Made by a program: the position numbers and the translations under genes. DNA of 64,000 nucleotides from Enterococcus asini ATCC 700915 (GTDB taxonomy: Bacteria > Bacillota > Bacilli > Lactobacillales > Enterococcaceae). The stretch lies in the NCBI RefSeq assembly GCF_000407365.1, contig NZ_ASVU01000002.1:248001-312000 (forward strand), written 5' to 3'. Shown here piece after piece: positions 38,914 through 48,727 of the stretch; within the stretch, counting starts at the first letter, position 1, and every line of letters begins with the position of its first letter. Below the pieces are notes generated by a model. It did not search any database, was not told the origin of the DNA, and saw nothing but the letters and a program-made list of their open reading frames with translations.

Positions 38914-40143
38914 ATGTACGAAAACTTATTACCCCGCTTTTTGAAGTACGTGAAAACAGAAACTCGCTCGGATGCCACTAGCACTAGCACGCCATCTACA
39001 GCGACTCAAGTGGCTTTTGCCCATGAGTTGGAACAAGAGATGAAAGACCTTGGTTTACAAGATGTCATCTACAATGCTGAAAATGGTTTTGTAATGGGAA
39101 CTTTGCCAAGCAATACGGATAAAGATGTGCGCACCATTGGCTTTATTTCCCACATGGATACAGCCGACTTCAATGCGGAAAACGTCAACCCACAAATCAT
39201 CGAAAATTACGATGGCGCTTCTACGATTAATTTGGATAAAGAAGGCAAGTACACCTTGAACACCAAGGACTTTCCTAATTTGAAAAATTATACTGGCCAA
39301 ACTTTGATCACAACAGATGGTTCGACTCTTTTAGGTGCAGACGACAAATCTGGGATTGCAGAAATCATGACGGCTATGGAAATCTTGGTTAAAAATCCTG
39401 AAATCAAACACGGGGAAATCAAAGTCGCTTTCGGTCCTGATGAAGAAATCGGCACTGGCGCAGACAAATTCGACGTGACTCAATTCGGCGCTGATTTTGC
39501 TTACACAATGGACGGTGGTCCTGTGGGCGAATTGCAATTTGAAACCTTCAACGCTGCCCAAGCAGAAATCACAATTGAAGGAAAGAACGTTCACCCAGGT
39601 ACTGCCAAAAATACTATGATCAATGCCATTCAATTGGCCATTGATTTCCAAAACGCTTTGCCACAAGATGAAGTTCCTGAAAAAACAGACGGTCGGGAAG
39701 GGTTCTATCACTTATTGGCCATTGAAGGCACACCGGATGCAGCCAAAATGACTTACATCATTCGGGACCACGATCGCCAAACCTTTGAAGATCGCAAAGG
39801 GAAGATCCAAGCCGTAGCAGATCAAATCAACGCTCAGTTCGATCATCCTCGGGTGAATGTGGACATGTTTGATCAATACTACAACATGAAAGAAGTCATC
39901 GAAAAAGACATGAGTATCGTTGAATTGGCGAAAAACGCCATGGTTTCCTTGGAAATCGCCCCTGCCATTGAACCAGTTCGTGGCGGTACAGACGGCTCAA
40001 AACTTTCTTACATGGGCTTGCCAACGCCAAACATCTTTGCCGGTGGCGAAAACATGCACGGTCGCTTTGAATTTGTTTCCTTGCAAGCCATGGAAAAAGC
40101 GACAGATGTTATCGTTAAAATCGCGGAACTAAACGCACTGTAA
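38914..40143 (+). CDS. pepT: Peptidase T (tripeptidase)
   Basis: 409 residues. M20B zinc-peptidase motifs: [10 protein letters not shown] (His80, Asp82), [14 protein letters not shown] and [13 protein letters not shown], with [13 protein letters not shown] near the C-terminus. It cleaves the N-terminal residue from tripeptides in the cytoplasm. Codon bias suggests good expression. It lies 11 bp after the Nif3-like gene and ends at a strong terminator. Confidence 0.97.
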   Translation: MYENLLPRFLKYVKTETRSDATSTSTPSTATQVAFAHELEQEMKDLGLQDVIYNAENGFVMGTLPSNTDKDVRTIGFISHMDTADFNAENVNPQIIENYDGASTINLDKEGKYTLNTKDFPNLKNYTGQTLITTDGSTLLGADDKSGIAEIMTAMEILVKNPEIKHGEIKVAFGPDEEIGTGADKFDVTQFGADFAYTMDGGPVGELQFETFNAAQAEITIEGKNVHPGTAKNTMINAIQLAIDFQNALPQDEVPEKTDGREGFYHLLAIEGTPDAAKMTYIIRDHDRQTFEDRKGKIQAVADQINAQFDHPRVNVDMFDQYYNMKEVIEKDMSIVELAKNAMVSLEIAPAIEPVRGGTDGSKLSYMGLPTPNIFAGGENMHGRFEFVSLQAMEKATDVIVKIAELNAL

Positions 40144-40160
40144 GAATCAATCGCTATTTA

Positions 40161-40192
40161 AAACCGTCGTCCATGTGGGCGACGGTTTTTTT
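40161..40192 (+). terminator. pepT terminator
   Basis: Perfect stem AAACCGTCG/CGACGGTTT with a 10-nt loop and T-run. Confidence 0.92.
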
Positions 40193-40328
40193 GCTGTTAT
40201 GAAGTCTTAGCATCACTAAATCCAGAACTTTTTGACTTTTTTGTGGACTTTTGATGAATCTCTTTTCTTTAGACTTTACGGACCGGACTTCCTTGGGGTA
40301 TCCTTAAAAGATGAATGGAGGAAGCGCC

Positions 40329-40604
40329 ATGTTTGATTTTTTAAAGAATCATTTGATTACGGTGTACCTTATAGTGGTCAATCTCAGCCTCTTTGCTTTA
40401 ATGGGATTGGACAAGTTGAAAGCAAAGATGAATAGCTGGCGAATCTCGGAAAAAACGCTACTGCTTTTAGGCTTAGCCGGTGGAGGAATTGGAGGCTTAT
40501 TGGGCCAACGAATCTTTCATCATAAAACACAGAAATATTATTTTACGATTTGCTTTTTAATCGGCATCGTGATTAGTTTGTTCTTATTATTTTATTTGCG
40601 TTAA
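40329..40604 (+). CDS. DUF1294 membrane protein
   Basis: 91 residues from ATG 40329, after GGAGGA (40317); ATG 40311 is upstream of this site. Three hydrophobic segments (about 6-26, 43-60, 71-90) and the LMGLDKLKAK...WRISEKTLLLLGLAGGGIGGLLG pattern, read in parts, identify DUF1294. Function unknown. It is followed 36 bp later by a flippase-like gene. Confidence 0.88.
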   Translation: MFDFLKNHLITVYLIVVNLSLFALMGLDKLKAKMNSWRISEKTLLLLGLAGGGIGGLLGQRIFHHKTQKYYFTICFLIGIVISLFLLFYLR

Positions 40605-40640
40605 TCTAGGGCTATGGTACGGCCCTGTTAGGAGATGAGT

Positions 40641-41678
40641 ATGAAGAAGCGTTCGGGGCTAAAAATCTTCTTGAATATCGCTGTTATCTTGGGTATTTTT
40701 GGAATTTTGGTATATTTATTGAAAAACAATTTAAAAGACATCTTTTGGCAATTAGCCAAGACACCGTTGTTGACATTGCTAGGAGTTCTTGGTTTAGGGA
40801 CGGCATACATCGTGGTGGAAGGGGAAAATCTCCGACTAATGGCCGGCTCATTTGTAAAGTCCATCAGTGTGTTTGACGGGGCCATGGCCATGTGCTACGC
40901 GGCTTTTTATCGCTTGGTAACCTTTGGAGCGGGGACGATGATCTCTGAGGTGAACTTCTACCATAAAAAGGGCTTGCGGATTTCTCAAGGAGTCGGGGTG
41001 ACGGCCTTGCACTTGGTGATGTACAAAGCGGCTTTGTTGACCTGGGCTTTTCTGTGTCTAATCGTGCAGTTTTTCTTTTTTTCCAGTCAGGCGCCCCATT
41101 TGATTGGCCTGATTTTGTATGGGATTGTGGTGACGTTTGTCATTATTATCGGCCTTTTGGGGCTAACTTTGAGTCTGCGGTTGCAAGTCTGGTTTGTGAA
41201 GCTGTCTCATAAGTTTTTGAAATCGACAAAACTGCGCAATGGAGTGGATCGAATCAATCTCCAAGTCTATTCCTTACGAGAAGCGGTGGATAGCATCTTA
41301 CAAGAGCGACCTCTGATTTTTCGGATTTATCTGGTGAATCTGTTGAAGCTGGTTTTTTGGTTTACGATTCCTTATTTTGTGATGATTCAAAGCCATCCGG
41401 AGTTGAATTTCTTCCAGTGCTTTGGCTTAGTGTGCTTTGCGGTGATTTTAGCCGGCTCGATTCCTACACCTGCAGGGATTGGTTCCTTTGAGTTTGTCTA
41501 TTTGCTCCTCTTTAAGCCTTTAGTCGGAACGGTGGATGCGGTGAGCTCCATGCTCTTGTATCGCTTTGCCAGCTATATTTGGCCGTTCTTGATTGGCCTG
41601 GTGTACTTTTTAGTGGATAAGCAAAAGACGATCCACTCGGAAATCAAGGAAATCAAAGAAGCCGATGAAACAAAATAA
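40641..41678 (+). CDS. Lysylphosphatidylglycerol synthase TM-region (UPF0104/flippase-like) protein
   Basis: 345 residues; ATG 40641 is preferred to ATG 40635 because AGGAGA abuts the latter. About eight membrane helices are visible, with the family motif SIPTPAGIGSFEF near residue 275. This is the integral membrane half of MprF-like proteins without the cytoplasmic aminoacyl-transferase domain, so it cannot itself aminoacylate lipids; a lipid flippase or transporter role is the usual suggestion. Its substrate is unknown. Confidence 0.87.
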   Translation: MKKRSGLKIFLNIAVILGIFGILVYLLKNNLKDIFWQLAKTPLLTLLGVLGLGTAYIVVEGENLRLMAGSFVKSISVFDGAMAMCYAAFYRLVTFGAGTMISEVNFYHKKGLRISQGVGVTALHLVMYKAALLTWAFLCLIVQFFFFSSQAPHLIGLILYGIVVTFVIIIGLLGLTLSLRLQVWFVKLSHKFLKSTKLRNGVDRINLQVYSLREAVDSILQERPLIFRIYLVNLLKLVFWFTIPYFVMIQSHPELNFFQCFGLVCFAVILAGSIPTPAGIGSFEFVYLLLFKPLVGTVDAVSSMLLYRFASYIWPFLIGLVYFLVDKQKTIHSEIKEIKEADETK

Positions 41679-41704
41679 CAAAAAATGGCTAATTAAAAGA
41701 ACAA

Positions 41705-41740
41705 AGACGACTGGAAAAATCCGGTCGTCTTTTTTTTCAA
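41705..41740 (+). terminator. Terminator upstream of clpB
   Basis: 10-bp stem GACGACTGGA/TCCGGTCGTC with one G-U and eight T residues. Confidence 0.9.
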
Positions 41741-41745
41741 AAAAA

Positions 41746-41797
41746 GGTCAAAATCCAAGTGTTAATGTTTGACCAATTTTGACTAAAGAGATAAAAT
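41746..41797 (+). promoter_or_regulatory. clpB promoter with CtsR operator
   Basis: TTGACC (41769-41774), 17-bp spacer, TAAAAT (41792-41797). The -35 lies in a heptad direct repeat TTTGACC-AAT-TTTGACT (41768-41784), the reverse of the CtsR consensus RGTCAAA-NAN-RGTCAAA. A third heptad GGTCAAA in the other orientation is at 41746-41752. CtsR repression with heat induction of clpB is therefore predicted. Confidence 0.85.
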
Positions 41798-41881
41798 AAG
41801 AATCGGGATAAAAAGGTGAGTGTCAGATTGCTCACTTCTTTACTTTCTCGTTAATTTGCAAATAAAGGAGACGATGCGTCG

Positions 41882-44488
41882 ATGAATATTGAGAAAATGA
41901 CAACAACCTTACAAGAGGCCATTGCCGAAGCTCAGCAAATCGCAATTACCCGTCACCATCAGGAAATCGACATCCTCCATCTTTGGAAAATCTTTATGCA
42001 ACCCAATCACTTTGGGCGCAATTTTTACCAAGATGCGGGCTTGGATGTGGAAGCCTTCGAACACCAAATCGATCAAGGATTAGACGAATATCCGGTGATT
42101 GAAGGGGGCAATGTGAACTACGGCCAATCCATGAGCCAAAATCTGTACCACCTGTTACAAGAAGCGGACACCTTAAGACAATCCTTTCAAGATGAGTTTT
42201 TGTCTACAGAAATCGTGATTCTCGCTTTAATGAAATTAAAAAATTATTCCTTAACCAAATACTTGGTCCAAAACGGCCTAACGGAAAAGGAACTACGGAA
42301 AAATATTGAAGACATGCGGGGAGGGGATCGAGTGACCTCACAAAATCAAGAAGAACAATACAAAGCATTGGAAAAATACGGGGTGGATTTAGTCCAACAA
42401 GTGAAAAATGGCAAAATGGATCCAATCATCGGTCGTGACGAAGAAATTCGCGACGTGATTCGTATTTTATCCCGGAAAACCAAGAACAATCCCGTACTAA
42501 TCGGGGAACCTGGTGTTGGGAAGACCGCCATTGTAGAAGGCTTGGCTCAACGAATCGTTAGAAAAGATGTGCCAGAAAACCTGAAGGACAAGACGATCTT
42601 CTCCTTGGATATGGGGGCATTGATTGCCGGAGCAAAATTCCGTGGGGAGTTTGAAGAACGGTTGAAAGCCGTCTTACAAGAAGTCAAGAAAGCAGACGGA
42701 CGAATCATCCTCTTTATCGATGAAATTCACAACATCGTAGGCGCTGGCAAAACGGAAGGCTCCATGGATGCCGGAAACTTATTGAAACCGATGCTAGCTC
42801 GTGGGGAGTTGCACACAATCGGGGCAACCACTTTAGATGAGTATCGCCAATACATGGAAAAAGACAAAGCTTTGGAACGCCGTTTCCAAAAAGTTTTGGT
42901 GAAAGAGCCTACCGTGGAAGACACGATTTCCATTTTGCGGGGCTTGAAAGAACGCTTTGAAATCCATCACGGGGTCAATATCCATGATAATGCCTTAGTA
43001 GCTGCGGCGACCTTATCCGATCGCTACATCACCGATCGTTTCTTGCCAGACAAAGCCATTGACTTAATCGATGAAGCTTCCGCTACCATTCGCGTGGAAA
43101 TGAACTCTATGCCTACAGAGCTGGACCAAGTTACTCGCCGTTTGATGCAGTTGGAAATCGAAGAAGCGGCTTTGAAGAAAGAAAGCGACGATGCTTCGAA
43201 AAAACGTTTGGAAAACTTGCAAGCAGAACTGGCAGAACTACGAGAAGAAGCCAATTCTTTGAAGATGCAGTGGGAAACGGAAAAAGAAGAAGTCAACAGT
43301 CTTTCCACTAAACGGGCGGAAATTGACAAAGCTCGCCATGAGTTGGAAGACGCAGAAAACAACTATGATTTGGAACGGGCAGCGGTCTTGCGCCACGGCA
43401 CGATTCCTCAATTGGAAAAAGAACTAAAAGACTTAGAGAAAAAAGCCAAAAACGATGATTTGAAAATGGTTCAAGAATCCGTTACGGAAAACGAAATCGC
43501 CCAAGTGGTAGGCCGTTTGACGGGGATTCCGGTGGCGAAGTTGGTGGAAGGCGAACGGGAAAAACTGATGCAGTTGAATACTACCTTACACAAACGGGTC
43601 ATCGGCCAAGACGAAGCGGTAGATGCGGTCAGTGATGCGGTAATTCGCGCGCGGGCCGGCTTACAAGATCCAAACCGCCCACTAGGCTCCTTCCTCTTCT
43701 TGGGACCTACTGGTGTTGGGAAGACCGAGTTAGCTAAGGCTTTGGCGGAAAACCTCTTTGACTCTGAAGATCACATGGTGCGCATCGATATGAGTGAGTA
43801 CATGGAAAAACACGCCGTCAGTCGCTTAGTGGGGGCACCTCCAGGCTATGTGGGCTATGAAGAAGGGGGCCAACTCACCGAAGCAGTGCGGCGGAATCCT
43901 TATACGATTATCCTTTTGGACGAAATTGAAAAAGCCCATCCGGATGTCTTCAATATCTTGCTACAAGTTTTAGATGACGGACGGTTGACGGACTCCAAAG
44001 GTCGCGTGGTAGACTTTAAGAATACCGTCTTGATCATGACCTCTAACATCGGATCACAGCTATTACTAGAAGGCGTAACCGAAGATGGCAAGATTCCTGA
44101 AGAAGTGGCCAACCAAGTGATGAATCTCTTGCGGGGACATTTCAAACCGGAATTCTTAAACCGGATTGACGACACGATTCTGTTTACCCCATTGTCACTG
44201 GAAAATGTGAAAGGCATCGTGGCCAAGATCATTGCGCAACTGTCGAAACGTTTAGAAGACCAAGAAATCTACTTAACCATCGACGAAGAAGCCCAAACTT
44301 GGATTGCGGAACAGGCTTACGAGCCGGCATACGGGGCACGGCCATTGCGCCGCTTTATTACCCGGGAAGTGGAAACCCCACTGGCCAAAGAAATTATTGC
44401 TGGCCGAGTGATGCCGAAAACCAAAGTGACGATTACCTTGTTAGACAATCGTCTAGTCTTCCAAAACGAAGCATTACCGGAAGAATAA
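41882..44488 (+). CDS. clpB: ATP-dependent disaggregase ClpB
   Basis: 868 residues, full length. N domain (1-145), AAA-1 with Walker A GEPGVGKT (208-215), the coiled-coil M domain (about 405-525, Glu/Lys-rich) and AAA-2 with GPTGVGKT. With DnaK it resolubilises aggregated proteins after heat shock. The M domain and lack of a ClpP-binding loop distinguish it from ClpC. It is monocistronic, CtsR-controlled and followed by two palindromes. Confidence 0.98.
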   Translation: MNIEKMTTTLQEAIAEAQQIAITRHHQEIDILHLWKIFMQPNHFGRNFYQDAGLDVEAFEHQIDQGLDEYPVIEGGNVNYGQSMSQNLYHLLQEADTLRQSFQDEFLSTEIVILALMKLKNYSLTKYLVQNGLTEKELRKNIEDMRGGDRVTSQNQEEQYKALEKYGVDLVQQVKNGKMDPIIGRDEEIRDVIRILSRKTKNNPVLIGEPGVGKTAIVEGLAQRIVRKDVPENLKDKTIFSLDMGALIAGAKFRGEFEERLKAVLQEVKKADGRIILFIDEIHNIVGAGKTEGSMDAGNLLKPMLARGELHTIGATTLDEYRQYMEKDKALERRFQKVLVKEPTVEDTISILRGLKERFEIHHGVNIHDNALVAAATLSDRYITDRFLPDKAIDLIDEASATIRVEMNSMPTELDQVTRRLMQLEIEEAALKKESDDASKKRLENLQAELAELREEANSLKMQWETEKEEVNSLSTKRAEIDKARHELEDAENNYDLERAAVLRHGTIPQLEKELKDLEKKAKNDDLKMVQESVTENEIAQVVGRLTGIPVAKLVEGEREKLMQLNTTLHKRVIGQDEAVDAVSDAVIRARAGLQDPNRPLGSFLFLGPTGVGKTELAKALAENLFDSEDHMVRIDMSEYMEKHAVSRLVGAPPGYVGYEEGGQLTEAVRRNPYTIILLDEIEKAHPDVFNILLQVLDDGRLTDSKGRVVDFKNTVLIMTSNIGSQLLLEGVTEDGKIPEEVANQVMNLLRGHFKPEFLNRIDDTILFTPLSLENVKGIVAKIIAQLSKRLEDQEIYLTIDEEAQTWIAEQAYEPAYGARPLRRFITREVETPLAKEIIAGRVMPKTKVTITLLDNRLVFQNEALPEE

Positions 44489-44562
44489 AAATGAAAAAGA
44501 GGCTGTGATAATAGTTAAGTCACCGTCCTACGAACGAACAATACCAAACGTGAGACGCAAGC

Positions 44563-44610
44563 AAAAGACGGTTATCTTCCATTAAAATCATTGGAAGATA
44601 ACCGTCTTTT
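44563..44610. terminator. Perfect 18-bp bidirectional terminator after clpB
   Basis: AAAAGACGGTTATCTTCC (44563-44580) pairs exactly with 44593-44610 around a 12-nt loop. Both ends carry A/T runs, so it can stop transcripts from either strand. Confidence 0.9.
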
Positions 44611-44628
44611 CATTGCTAAAAATCTCAA

Positions 44629-44668
44629 ACGCTGACTAACCTTGATTTCATCAAGCTAAGTCAGCGTA
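44629..44668. repeat. Second palindrome between clpB and the Eis-like gene
   Basis: CGCTGACT and AGTCAGCG arms with an inner CTTGA/TCAAG stem around TTTCA. It is probably a back-up terminator of the convergent pair. Confidence 0.75.
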
Positions 44669-44838
44669 GTTCGCTTTTTCTCTTTACACGTATGGTTATG
44701 TTCTCTCTTCGGACTGAGACTTACATATTGTCACAGATTTTCCTCATCAGATTTTTTATCAATAACAGGTAAACGTACGCTGTTTTTCATTTGAAATGAC
44801 TTAATGTACAGCTTTTTATGCAATTAACCCAATTATCC
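44669..44838. other. Gap between clpB and the Eis-like gene with nothing recognised
   Basis: AT-rich remainder of a 350-bp convergent intergenic region. No ORF, promoter pair or riboswitch signature was seen. Confidence 0.5.
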
Positions 44839-46059
44839 TTAAAAGTAATCACTAAAGTACGCTTCTGTATCCGGGATGATCTGCTCCAAGACTTTCAAGG
44901 TTTTTGGATCGGTAGCCAAGCGCTCGATACGGGATAAGTACGAAGCTCGGCGGTAGTTCATCAAAAGACAGCTCAAAGTTTGGATGTCTAAAACGACGGC
45001 GGCACCTTTTGCTTCCCGACTTACTAGAGCACGTTCTTCTTCAACAGACCAAGTCAATGAGAAGCTGTCGTTGTTCCACGGGGCCACAGGATCGGTCACT
45101 TGGAAATGAAAGCTCTGACTAAAGGCGGTAAAAGGGAATTTGGCTAGGAATTGTTCCACGTCCACAATGCGGGCCATGTAATAAGGCTCGATGGTTTCTT
45201 TGATCTGGCTGTCGTCTAGTAGAAAGGCCAAGGGTTCATTTTTGTAAATATCCCCTTTGACCCAGTAGACCATGGAAAAGTGGGCGGAGACGAAATTCCA
45301 AAGGCCATTTCTGGCTTCTTGATTCAGATAGAACATCTCTTTAATATGGAAGACTTCTTCTGCTACCCAGTAAAAGAGGACACCTTGGGGCTTGCCGTCA
45401 CCATCGTAGTAAATGGCGGCGGTCCGTTCTTCCTCATTTTCGTAGCGCCAGTATTCCTCCCAATGAAAGCTACTGCGGGTTAAAGCCCCGTGATTGACGG
45501 CGGCAAATTGATTGTAAACCGTATAGACATCGGGATCCGTGACCGCTTTTCGTTCCACCATCCCAGGCACGCTCACTTGTTTTGGCAACTGGGTATCTCG
45601 AATTTTGAAGCTGAGTTTGTCACTCATGATTTCCCAGCCTTTGCGGCGATAGTAGGGGATGTTGTAGGGATACAGGTAGCTGATCCACTGCTCGTCTTCT
45701 CGCATATTGGATAAGGCCAATCGAATTAATTCTTGCATCAGGCCATGGCCGGCATATTCCGGATAAGTACCGACACCGGTGACGCCCCCCATTTTGTAAT
45801 TCGTTCCATGAATGTTGACTTCGCAAGGATAAATGGCGATTTGGCTGATTAATTGATCTTGGTGAAACCAGCCAAAGACCTTAGACAAATCCAAAATCGG
45901 TTGTTTAGATTTGATCATTTCCTTTTTGCTGTCATAGCCGCTTTCTTCGATATCCGCATCGGTGATTTGAAAGACATAGGCCAAAAGCTCGTTGAATTGT
46001 TGTACGTGCTCAGGACCTAGCGGGCGAATTTCCAGATCTTGTCTGAAATCTGATTCCAT
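44839..46059 (-). CDS. Eis-like GNAT acetyltransferase
   Basis: 406 residues from ATG 46059, preceded on the minus strand by GGAG; the frame extends to 46185 without a ribosome site. Two GNAT folds and a sterol-carrier-like C-terminal domain, as in Eis proteins; the acetyl-CoA loop region GVTGVGTYPEYAGHGLMQEL is clear. Mycobacterial Eis acetylates aminoglycosides and proteins; in Firmicutes the substrate is usually unknown. It is divergent from the bceR-like gene (145 bp between starts), so shared regulation is possible but unproven. Confidence 0.88.
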   Translation of the reverse strand: MESDFRQDLEIRPLGPEHVQQFNELLAYVFQITDADIEESGYDSKKEMIKSKQPILDLSKVFGWFHQDQLISQIAIYPCEVNIHGTNYKMGGVTGVGTYPEYAGHGLMQELIRLALSNMREDEQWISYLYPYNIPYYRRKGWEIMSDKLSFKIRDTQLPKQVSVPGMVERKAVTDPDVYTVYNQFAAVNHGALTRSSFHWEEYWRYENEEERTAAIYYDGDGKPQGVLFYWVAEEVFHIKEMFYLNQEARNGLWNFVSAHFSMVYWVKGDIYKNEPLAFLLDDSQIKETIEPYYMARIVDVEQFLAKFPFTAFSQSFHFQVTDPVAPWNNDSFSLTWSVEEERALVSREAKGAAVVLDIQTLSCLLMNYRRASYLSRIERLATDPKTLKVLEQIIPDTEAYFSDYF

Positions 46060-46204
46060 AATTTCAACTCCAATAGACTTTTTTTCATTATAGCAGAAGT
46101 TTCTCGCAGCTTCATGGTGGGTTGATTTTAGTGGGCGATTTTTCTTTTTTGAGCTTATTTGATAAGATGAATAAAACTGTGGCATTTGGAAATGAGGGAA
46201 AAGT

Positions 46205-46894
46205 ATGAGTCAGACGATCTACCTGGCCGAAGATGATCCGACCATTGTGAACGTGGTGAAAAAACAATTGGTTCAGTGGGGCTATCAGGCGACATCCCCG
46301 GGAGACTTTCAAAAAATCGCCCAAGAAGTACAGGAAAGTGTGCCGGACTTAGTCATAATGGATATCGCCTTGCCTTATTACAATGGCTTTTATTGGACCC
46401 AGGAGATTCGCAAGTTTTCCGAAGTTCCGATTATTTTCTTGTCTTCCGCAGACGATCAGATGAATCAAGTGCTGGCCATGAACATGGGAGCCGATGATTT
46501 TATGGCGAAACCCTTTGATTTGACGATTTTATTGGCGAAAATTCAGGCCTTGTTGCGCCGAAGCTATCAGTATGGCGCAGGTGCCGTAAGCTATCCGCTT
46601 GGGGAATTTCAATTTTTCCCCGCGGAAAATCAGCTTAAAAGCCAGACAAGTCAATTGCCTTTGTCCCCAAATGAATCCCGGATTTTACTGACTTTATTGC
46701 AAAGCCGGGGTCAAATCGTTGCCAAAGAAGCAATCATCGAAACCTTATGGCAAAACGAAGCCTTTATCGACAACAATACTTTGGCGGTGAATATGACCCG
46801 CTTGCGAAAAAAACTTGCCTCCGTGGGCTTAGCTGACGTAATTCAAACGGTGAAAAATAAAGGCTATTTGATTGAAAATGAGGTGCAGTCGTGA
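46205..46894 (+). CDS. OmpR-family response regulator, BceR-like
   Basis: 229 residues. Receiver domain with acidic pocket (Glu9, Asp10, Asp11), phospho-acceptor Asp53 in IMDIALPYYNGF, and Lys of MAKPFD; C-terminal winged-helix with FIDNNTLAVNMTRLRKKL. In BceRS systems the regulator activates the adjacent ABC transporter when peptide antibiotics are present. Its stop overlaps the kinase start by 4 bp. Confidence 0.92.
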   Translation: MSQTIYLAEDDPTIVNVVKKQLVQWGYQATSPGDFQKIAQEVQESVPDLVIMDIALPYYNGFYWTQEIRKFSEVPIIFLSSADDQMNQVLAMNMGADDFMAKPFDLTILLAKIQALLRRSYQYGAGAVSYPLGEFQFFPAENQLKSQTSQLPLSPNESRILLTLLQSRGQIVAKEAIIETLWQNEAFIDNNTLAVNMTRLRKKLASVGLADVIQTVKNKGYLIENEVQS

Positions 46895-47862
46895 AGATTG
46901 TAGGCAAATACTTGCGTAGTCAGGCATCTTTGTTGGGGATGTATGCCTTACTCTTGGCAATTACCGGAGGGACCTTGTGGCTCCACGATTATTTTGTGGC
47001 TTTTTGGGACGTGCTTTTGTTTACGGCGACCTGTCTAGCGGGGTATTTGGTGGCTCGCTATTTTCCTTGGAGAAGGCAGTATCAGTTGCTTGTAGCCAGT
47101 CGCAACCAAGCATTGACCGTAGCTCCTGTAGGCCAGACTTTGTTTGAAGAGGCGTACAGTCAGTTATTGAGCCAGGAAATCACTCGCCGGCAAGAACTAA
47201 TGGAGCACAATCAAGCTCAGCAACAGGCAGTATTAGAAGACTTCGGTCTGTGGTTGCATCAAGTGAAGACTCCCGTGGCGGCTTTAGACTTGATGTTGCA
47301 AACCACCGAGGCGAGTAAAGGGGATATGAAAGCAGAACTCTTTAAAATCAATGAGTATTTGCAGATGATGCTCCATTACGTGAAGTCCCAGTTTGACAGT
47401 CAAGACTTGCTGATAAAATCCGTGAAGCTAGCTCCTTTGGTCCGAGAGACGGTGAAAAAGTATGCGGTCTTTTTTGCCAGAAAAGACTTGCAGCTGGTTT
47501 TAAAGGACTTAGAGGAGGTGGTCATCACCGATGAAAAATGGCTGCGATTTATCTTAGAGCAAGTTTTGTTCAACGCCATTAAATACACCCAATCCGGTCA
47601 GATTACCATTCAGGCAAGTCAAAATAAGCTTACTATCCGTGACACTGGGATTGGCATCTTGCCGGAAGACTTACCTCGAGTTTTTGATAAGGGCTATACC
47701 GGGGTGAATGGTCGTATCCAACAGCGGGCCAGTGGGCTAGGGCTTTATTTAAGCCAGCAGACGGCCCAAAAAATCGGTGCTGTTTTGACCATTGATTCTG
47801 TGGTGGGACAAGGAACTAAGGTCACGCTAACCTTTCCCGAACAATTTCCCAATCAAGAATAA
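46891..47862 (+). CDS. Intramembrane-sensing histidine kinase, BceS-like
   Basis: 323 residues with two N-terminal membrane helices (about 15-32 and 38-58) and almost no extracellular loop, the hallmark of the BceS type. His123 lies in FGLWLHQVKTPVAAL, followed by HATPase motifs NAIKYTQSG, DTGIGI and GLGLYLS. Such kinases do not bind the peptide directly but are signalled by the transporter flux. It ends before a strong terminator, yet the transporter genes follow in the same direction. Confidence 0.92.
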   Translation: MKIVGKYLRSQASLLGMYALLLAITGGTLWLHDYFVAFWDVLLFTATCLAGYLVARYFPWRRQYQLLVASRNQALTVAPVGQTLFEEAYSQLLSQEITRRQELMEHNQAQQQAVLEDFGLWLHQVKTPVAALDLMLQTTEASKGDMKAELFKINEYLQMMLHYVKSQFDSQDLLIKSVKLAPLVRETVKKYAVFFARKDLQLVLKDLEEVVITDEKWLRFILEQVLFNAIKYTQSGQITIQASQNKLTIRDTGIGILPEDLPRVFDKGYTGVNGRIQQRASGLGLYLSQQTAQKIGAVLTIDSVVGQGTKVTLTFPEQFPNQE

Positions 47863-47866
47863 CCTA

Positions 47867-47907
47867 AGAGCCAAACTTTCAAGACTGTAAGTTTGGCTCT
47901 TTTTTTG
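47867..47907 (+). terminator. Terminator between the BceRS-like and BceAB-like genes
   Basis: Perfect 12-bp stem AGAGCCAAACTT/AAGTTTGGCTCT with a 10-nt loop and T-run. It separates regulator and transporter transcripts. Confidence 0.93.
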
Positions 47908-47962
47908 TAAGTAGTTTTCTACAGGCAGGTTGTTTATGATAAAAGAGAAGGGAGTGCTTGTT

Positions 47963-48724
47963 ATGGAAGAATTATTAACAGTAGCAAACGTCAAGAAAGT
48001 TTATCAAGGGCGCTTTCATGCCACCCCGGTGGAAGCCTTAAAGAATATCACCTTTACCGTGGCCCAAGGGGAATACGTGGCCATTATGGGAGAGTCCGGC
48101 TCGGGGAAGAGTACCTTACTGAATCTACTGGCTACTTTGGATAAGCCCACCGCTGGCAGTATCCACTTAGGTGATGCCGATTTTAAAGCGATTAAGGAAC
48201 AGGAAGCTGCGGCTTTTCGGCGAGATCACTTAGGCTTTGTCTTTCAAGACTTTAATTTATTGGATACTTTGTCGGTGAAGGACAATATTTTATTGCCTTT
48301 AGTCTTGACCCGCTTGCCGGTAGCGCAAATGGAAGAACGCTTGTTGCCCCTAGTGAATAATCTTGGCATCGAGAATTTATTAGAAAAATACCCTTACGAA
48401 CTTTCCGGAGGGCAAAAACAGCGGGTGGCAGTAGCCCGGGCGATTATTACGGAACCGGAACTACTCTTAGCTGACGAGCCCACGGGTGCTTTGGACTCGA
48501 AAACCTCGGAACAACTCTTGGATCTTTTCCAACGGTTAAATGAATCTGGTCAAACCATTCTTATGGTCACCCACAGCTCCATTGCCGCTAGTCACGCCAA
48601 GCGAGTCTTGTTTATCAAAGACGGGCTGGTTTTCCACCAACTTTATCGGGGAGACAAGAGCAACCAAGCCTTTTTAGAGACGATTTCGGAAACCATGACC
48701 GCTTTGTTGACAAAGGGGGTCTAG
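47963..48724 (+). CDS. ABC transporter ATP-binding protein, BceA-like
   Basis: 253 residues from ATG 47963, after AAGGGAG; an upstream in-frame ATG at 47930 lacks a site. Walker [10 protein letters not shown], signature [15 protein letters not shown], Walker [13 protein letters not shown] and a switch His in MVTHSS. It powers the FtsX-type permease encoded next; together they remove peptide antibiotics from their lipid targets. Confidence 0.95.
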   Translation: MEELLTVANVKKVYQGRFHATPVEALKNITFTVAQGEYVAIMGESGSGKSTLLNLLATLDKPTAGSIHLGDADFKAIKEQEAAAFRRDHLGFVFQDFNLLDTLSVKDNILLPLVLTRLPVAQMEERLLPLVNNLGIENLLEKYPYELSGGQKQRVAVARAIITEPELLLADEPTGALDSKTSEQLLDLFQRLNESGQTILMVTHSSIAASHAKRVLFIKDGLVFHQLYRGDKSNQAFLETISETMTALLTKGV

Positions 48725-48727
48725 GGG

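Noticed and set aside
44669-44838. Possible T-box or riboswitch between clpB and the Eis-like gene
   Set aside because: A CTCAGTCCGAAGAGAG-like patch on the minus strand recalls ykkC, but the other conserved blocks are missing.
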